From an uncultured Elusimicrobia bacterium (GTDB lineage: Bacteria > Elusimicrobiota > Elusimicrobia > UBA1565 > UBA9628): a DNA stretch of 64,000 nucleotides. Positions 60,941-64,000 of this stretch are shown here, piece by piece. Both the position numbers and the translations under genes were made by a program. Within the stretch, counting starts at the first letter, position 1; every line of letters starts with the position of its first letter. The notes under the pieces are model-generated. The model was not told the DNA's origin, made no database searches, and saw only the letters and a program-made list of their open reading frames with translations. The DNA is taken from positions 1 to 64,000 of the forward strand of contig CAIKVT010000024.1 in the NCBI GenBank assembly GCA_903830945.1, in the 5' to 3' direction.

Positions 60941-61501
60941 CTATCGATCGACTTCCAGAGGTATTAAAAGCGGCGTCGAACTTTCATTGCTCTCGATGAG
61001 GGCCAGAATCCTCACAGGGCCGCCGCCCTGCGTTAGACCAGCCAGCTCGCGGGCGGCGGGATCGGTCCAGGAAATTTTCTTGGCAGCGTCTTGGCCGCAA
61101 TAGAAGGCCCCTTCCGGCCCGCGGGCGATTTCCCACAGCACGGGCTTGCCGGCCCATACCAAGGGATCGGCGGCGACCTCTTCATAGCTCAGCGGATGCT
61201 GCGCCACCCAGGCACGATAGGGAGCGCATGCTACGAATTGCTGCCGCCGATCCAAAAAGGCCTCGACCGACTCCACCCATTTTCCGACGTCGAGATAATA
61301 CGCCGAGAGCGCCAACAGCAGGGATACCCACAGCAAAGGGCTACCCCGGGACCGCTTAATTTCCGCGGGCGCGACGGGGCCGGAAGTATCCTGCTGCAGT
61401 CTTAAACCCTGGTCCGTGCACACATAGATCCGCGGCGGCGGGTCCGGCGGGCGGTTTTCAGAAGCAGGTCGTTCATGTTGATGATCCAGATTCGGACTCA
61501 T
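60941..61501 (-). CDS. single-TM hypothetical protein
   Basis: 186 aa. A hydrophilic N-terminus of about 50 residues rich in Pro contains IYVCTDQGLRLQQD. One TM segment follows (SPLLWVSLLLALSAYYLDVG), then a region with two Cys (FVACAPYRAW and GAFYCGQDAAKK). I do not recognise the family. The ATG follows a TACGAT box (61513-61508 on this strand) by six bases, consistent with its own leaderless transcript. Confidence 0.55.
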   Translation of the reverse strand: MSPNLDHQHERPASENRPPDPPPRIYVCTDQGLRLQQDTSGPVAPAEIKRSRGSPLLWVSLLLALSAYYLDVGKWVESVEAFLDRRQQFVACAPYRAWVAQHPLSYEEVAADPLVWAGKPVLWEIARGPEGAFYCGQDAAKKISWTDPAARELAGLTQGGGPVRILALIESNESSTPLLIPLEVDR

Positions 61502-61507
61502 ACGGCA

Positions 61508-61513
61508 ATCGTA
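61508..61513 (-). promoter_or_regulatory. -10 element of the 61501 gene, predicted leaderless
   Basis: TACGAT on the minus strand ends six bases before the ATG at 61501. It matches TANNNT and the spacing seen at other leaderless candidates. No -35 is convincing. Support comes mainly from the repeated spacing pattern. Confidence 0.4.
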
Positions 61514-61561
61514 ACTTACCAGACGGCACTGAAGCCAGGAGTTTCACAAGCATAAAATCGC

Positions 61562-61567
61562 TATACT
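61562..61567 (+). promoter_or_regulatory. -10 element of the M16 peptidase gene, predicted leaderless
   Basis: TATACT ends seven bases before the GTG at 61575. No ribosome binding site lies in between, and no clear -35 is found. Confidence 0.5.
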
Positions 61568-61574
61568 TGATTCC

Positions 61575-64000
61575 GTGAAGACTACCAAGACCTTCTTGAT
61601 TTTCTTGCTGCTGCTGCCGAGCCTGCTCTTAGCCGCTCCCCAGCCGGCTTTAGCCGGGGATTGGATGCCCAAAGCGCCGGAGCCTCTCGATAGGCCCTTG
61701 CCCTCGGACATGATGCAGACGACCATCCATCGCCTGCCCAATGGTCTGACCGTGTACCTCAGCCCCAACCATGAGGTGCCGCGCATAGCGGCCTGGATCG
61801 CGGTGCGCGCGGGCAGCGCGATGGACCCCGCCGACTCCACGGGCCTGGCGCATTACCTGGAGCACATGAATTTCAAGGGAACCACGTCCATCGGGACGCT
61901 GGACTACGCGAAGGAAAAGCCGCATCTGGACCGCATCACCCAACTCTATGAAGAGCATTTCCGCGCCCAGACTCCCGCGGAGCGCGAGCGCATCTATAAA
62001 GAGATCGACCGGGAGAACATCGAAGCCGAGAAATACGAGATCCCCAACGAGATGGATAAGATTTACCAGCGCCTGGGATTCCAGGGCTTGAACGCCTTCA
62101 CCTCCGACGAAGAGACCGTCTACCACGTGGATCTGCCGTCCAACCGCGCCGAGGCCTGGGCAAAACTCGAGTCCGAGCGCTTCGCGCACCCGGTCTTCCG
62201 CCTCTTCCAGAACGAGCTCGAAGTGGTCTACGAGGAGAAAAACCGCAGCCTGGACAACAGGGAGCGGCTCATTTCCGAGGCCCTCAACAAGCAGCTCTAC
62301 AAGCTCCATCCCTACGGCACGCAGACCACCATCGGGACCATCGAGCATCTCAAGAACCCCTCGCTGGCCCACATGTACGGCTTCTTCGACAGCTATTACC
62401 ACCCCAACAACATGGCGCTCGTGCTGGCCGGCGACTTCGACCGCCAGAAGATGCTCGATCTGCTCTCCAAGTACTTCGGGACCTGGCAGCCGCAAGCCAG
62501 GCCCGAGCCCCGGACTTGGCCCTTGCCCAAGCCGAAGGGCCGGGAGCTCGTGGAGGTCAAGTACGAGGCCGAGGAAAAGGCCATCATCGCCTGGCCCACG
62601 GTCCCGCGCGGGCACGCCGACGCCGACGCGCTCACGGTGCTGGACATGCTCATGGACAACTCCGCAGCCGGCCTCATCAACCTCGACCTCGTGCAGGCCC
62701 AGAAGGTCAAGGCCGCCGGTTCCGGTCCCAGCTTCTACAACGAGGCGGGCGACTGGAGCATGTGGGCGGTGACCAAGAAGGGGCAGACGCTGGAGGAGGC
62801 GGAGGCCCTGCTGATGGCCGAGGTGGCCAAGCTCAAAGCCGGGGCATTCCGCGAGGAAGACATCAAAGCCGTGATCACCAGCTTCGAGGTGTCCGAGAAA
62901 TCCAAGCTCGAATCCAACGAGGCCCGCGCCGCCGAGATGGCCGACTCCTTCGTGCATCTCGAGTCCTGGCCGGCCACGGCCGGGCGGCTCGACCGCCTGC
63001 GCCAGGTGACCAAGGCCGACGTCCTGCGGGTCGCCGATCTCTACCTGGGAGCGGACCGCGTGGTGGCCTTCCGGCGCAACGCCAAGCCCGAGATCCCCAA
63101 CATCGCCAAGCCTGGATTCGCCAAGGTGGACATCGATCCCGCGCGCGAATCGTCTTTCGCCAAGGAGATCTATGCCCTGCCGGCCCGGCTTTTACAGCCG
63201 CGCTGGCTCGCGGCGGGCCGCGACTACACGATCACGCCTCTGCCCTCCGGCAAGCTCTACGCCGCGAGGAACCCGTTCAACGACCTCTTCCAGCTCACCT
63301 GGGTCTTCGACCGGGGCCGGCGCCAGGAGCGTAGCCTCTGCGCCGCCCTGGACCTCCTGGAGCTTTCCGGCACGGGAGACATGAGCGCCGACGAGTTCAA
63401 GAAGAAGCTCTTCAGCCTGGGCACGAGCCTCAGCTACGGCTGCGGCGAATGGGATTCGAGCATTTCTTTGGCCGGGCTCGACTCCAACCTTTGGACCTCG
63501 CTGCGCCTGATGAACCAGCGTTTCGAGTCGCCTTACATCGCGCCGGACATGCTCCAGCGCATGGTCGATGTGAAGATCGGCGCCCACGCGGATGCCAAGA
63601 AGGATCCCGGCGCCGTTTACAACGCCTTGGGCAGCTTCGCCTTCCGCGGCCCAGACAGCGCGGTGCTCAACGAGCTCTCGAACCAGGAACTGCTGGCGCT
63701 GAAGTCCGATGGCCTGCGCCGCCTGATGCATGGGTTCATGGGCTTCCAGCGCCGCACCGCTTACGTTGGCAATCGCGAGCCCTCGGAGCTGGCCAAGCTC
63801 CTGGAAGATCCTGGCCGCAGCTATGAGGCTGCGCCGGCTCATACGCCGCTGCGCTATCAGAAGCCGGCCCAGCCCGTCGTCTACTTCACGCACCGCGACA
63901 TGGTGCAGTCGAAAGTCGGCGTGTTCGCGGCCGACGACATACTCGACCCGGAGCGCGCCGTCGATTATTCATTCTTCAACGACTACCTGGACGGCGGCAT
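61575..64000 (+). CDS. M16 family zinc metallopeptidase (incomplete at window edge)
   Basis: The reading frame is open from GTG 61575 through the right edge (808 codons seen). A signal peptide (TFLIFLLLLPSLLLAAPQPALA) exports the protein. The M16 inverted zinc motif HYLEH (H93, E96, H97) lies in STGLAHYLEHMNFKGT, with downstream glutamates in ELEVVYEEKN. A second, catalytically inactive M16 half begins around codon 540, as in pitrilysin-type proteins of 850-950 aa. Such peptidases degrade short peptides in the periplasm. No partner gene is visible within the window. Confidence 0.9.
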   Translation, partial: MKTTKTFLIFLLLLPSLLLAAPQPALAGDWMPKAPEPLDRPLPSDMMQTTIHRLPNGLTVYLSPNHEVPRIAAWIAVRAGSAMDPADSTGLAHYLEHMNFKGTTSIGTLDYAKEKPHLDRITQLYEEHFRAQTPAERERIYKEIDRENIEAEKYEIPNEMDKIYQRLGFQGLNAFTSDEETVYHVDLPSNRAEAWAKLESERFAHPVFRLFQNELEVVYEEKNRSLDNRERLISEALNKQLYKLHPYGTQTTIGTIEHLKNPSLAHMYGFFDSYYHPNNMALVLAGDFDRQKMLDLLSKYFGTWQPQARPEPRTWPLPKPKGRELVEVKYEAEEKAIIAWPTVPRGHADADALTVLDMLMDNSAAGLINLDLVQAQKVKAAGSGPSFYNEAGDWSMWAVTKKGQTLEEAEALLMAEVAKLKAGAFREEDIKAVITSFEVSEKSKLESNEARAAEMADSFVHLESWPATAGRLDRLRQVTKADVLRVADLYLGADRVVAFRRNAKPEIPNIAKPGFAKVDIDPARESSFAKEIYALPARLLQPRWLAAGRDYTITPLPSGKLYAARNPFNDLFQLTWVFDRGRRQERSLCAALDLLELSGTGDMSADEFKKKLFSLGTSLSYGCGEWDSSISLAGLDSNLWTSLRLMNQRFESPYIAPDMLQRMVDVKIGAHADAKKDPGAVYNALGSFAFRGPDSAVLNELSNQELLALKSDGLRRLMHGFMGFQRRTAYVGNREPSELAKLLEDPGRSYEAAPAHTPLRYQKPAQPVVYFTHRDMVQSKVGVFAADDILDPERAVDYSFFNDYLDGG

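Overview
The window looks like chromosomal core-genome DNA from a GC-rich, diderm (Gram-negative type) bacterium. The evidence is a LolA-like carrier, outer-membrane-barrel-like proteins, lipoproteins with lipoboxes, a MurE with the DNPR motif of meso-diaminopimelate ligases, and a type IV pilus/type II secretion family ATPase. Gene content and order fit a deep-branching phylum such as Elusimicrobiota, but that placement is inference and was not tested. There are no phage genes, transposases or CRISPR arrays. Genes are tightly packed, many with ATGA, TTGA or GTGA overlaps, and several isolated genes appear to be transcribed without a 5' leader.

Layout. (1) 64-7416: tRNA-modification and rRNA-methylation genes mnmE, mnmG and rsmG, interleaved with a small translation-factor-like protein, an MFS transporter, a Yip1-type membrane protein and a membrane-anchored metallopeptidase. 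(2) 7455-21030: a division and cell wall cluster with a clear promoter and MraZ operator, then mraZ-rsmH-(small ORF)-(hairpin array)-ftsL-ftsI-murE-murF-mraY-murD-ftsW-murG-surE-capA. murC, murB, ddl, ftsQ, ftsA and ftsZ are absent from the end of this cluster. (3) 21032-25266: a zinc-ribbon membrane protein divergent from aspS, followed by a membrane-anchored hypothetical protein. (4) 25361-33446: a signalling operon with a urea/amide-type binding lipoprotein, sensor histidine kinase, PAS-PAS protein, response regulator, receiver-kinase hybrid and a PilB-type ATPase fused to a receiver domain. It ends antisense to a tRNA-Ala gene. (5) 33382-39162, minus strand: gmk-rpoZ-udg-priA-fecR-mltG-tRNA-Ala. 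(6) 39312-45509: DUF3467 protein, cinA, a PAS hybrid kinase, a secreted HEMTH protein and a lipoprotein. (7) 45561-54924: rpsO-pnp-accB-ftsK-lolA-rodZ-pgsA-pgpA-outer membrane protein. (8) 54933-61501, minus strand: a DUF58/BatA/VWA-type cluster without moxR next to it. (9) 61575-end: an M16 zinc peptidase cut by the window edge.

The most unusual features are at the DNA/RNA level. Seven tandem hairpins lie between rsmH and ftsL (9113-9371); they share an identical 10-nt loop, while their stems alternate between two sequences that remain paired. A second, dispersed structured element of about 45-60 bp is embedded inside protein-coding genes: two copies in priA and one each in accB, murG and ftsI. 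The copies are translated in different frames and one is in reverse orientation, yet their hairpins are kept. The window also shows recurrent leaderless promoters (TANNNT six or seven bases before the start codon), a non-standard surE start, and a pilus-ATPase/receiver fusion.
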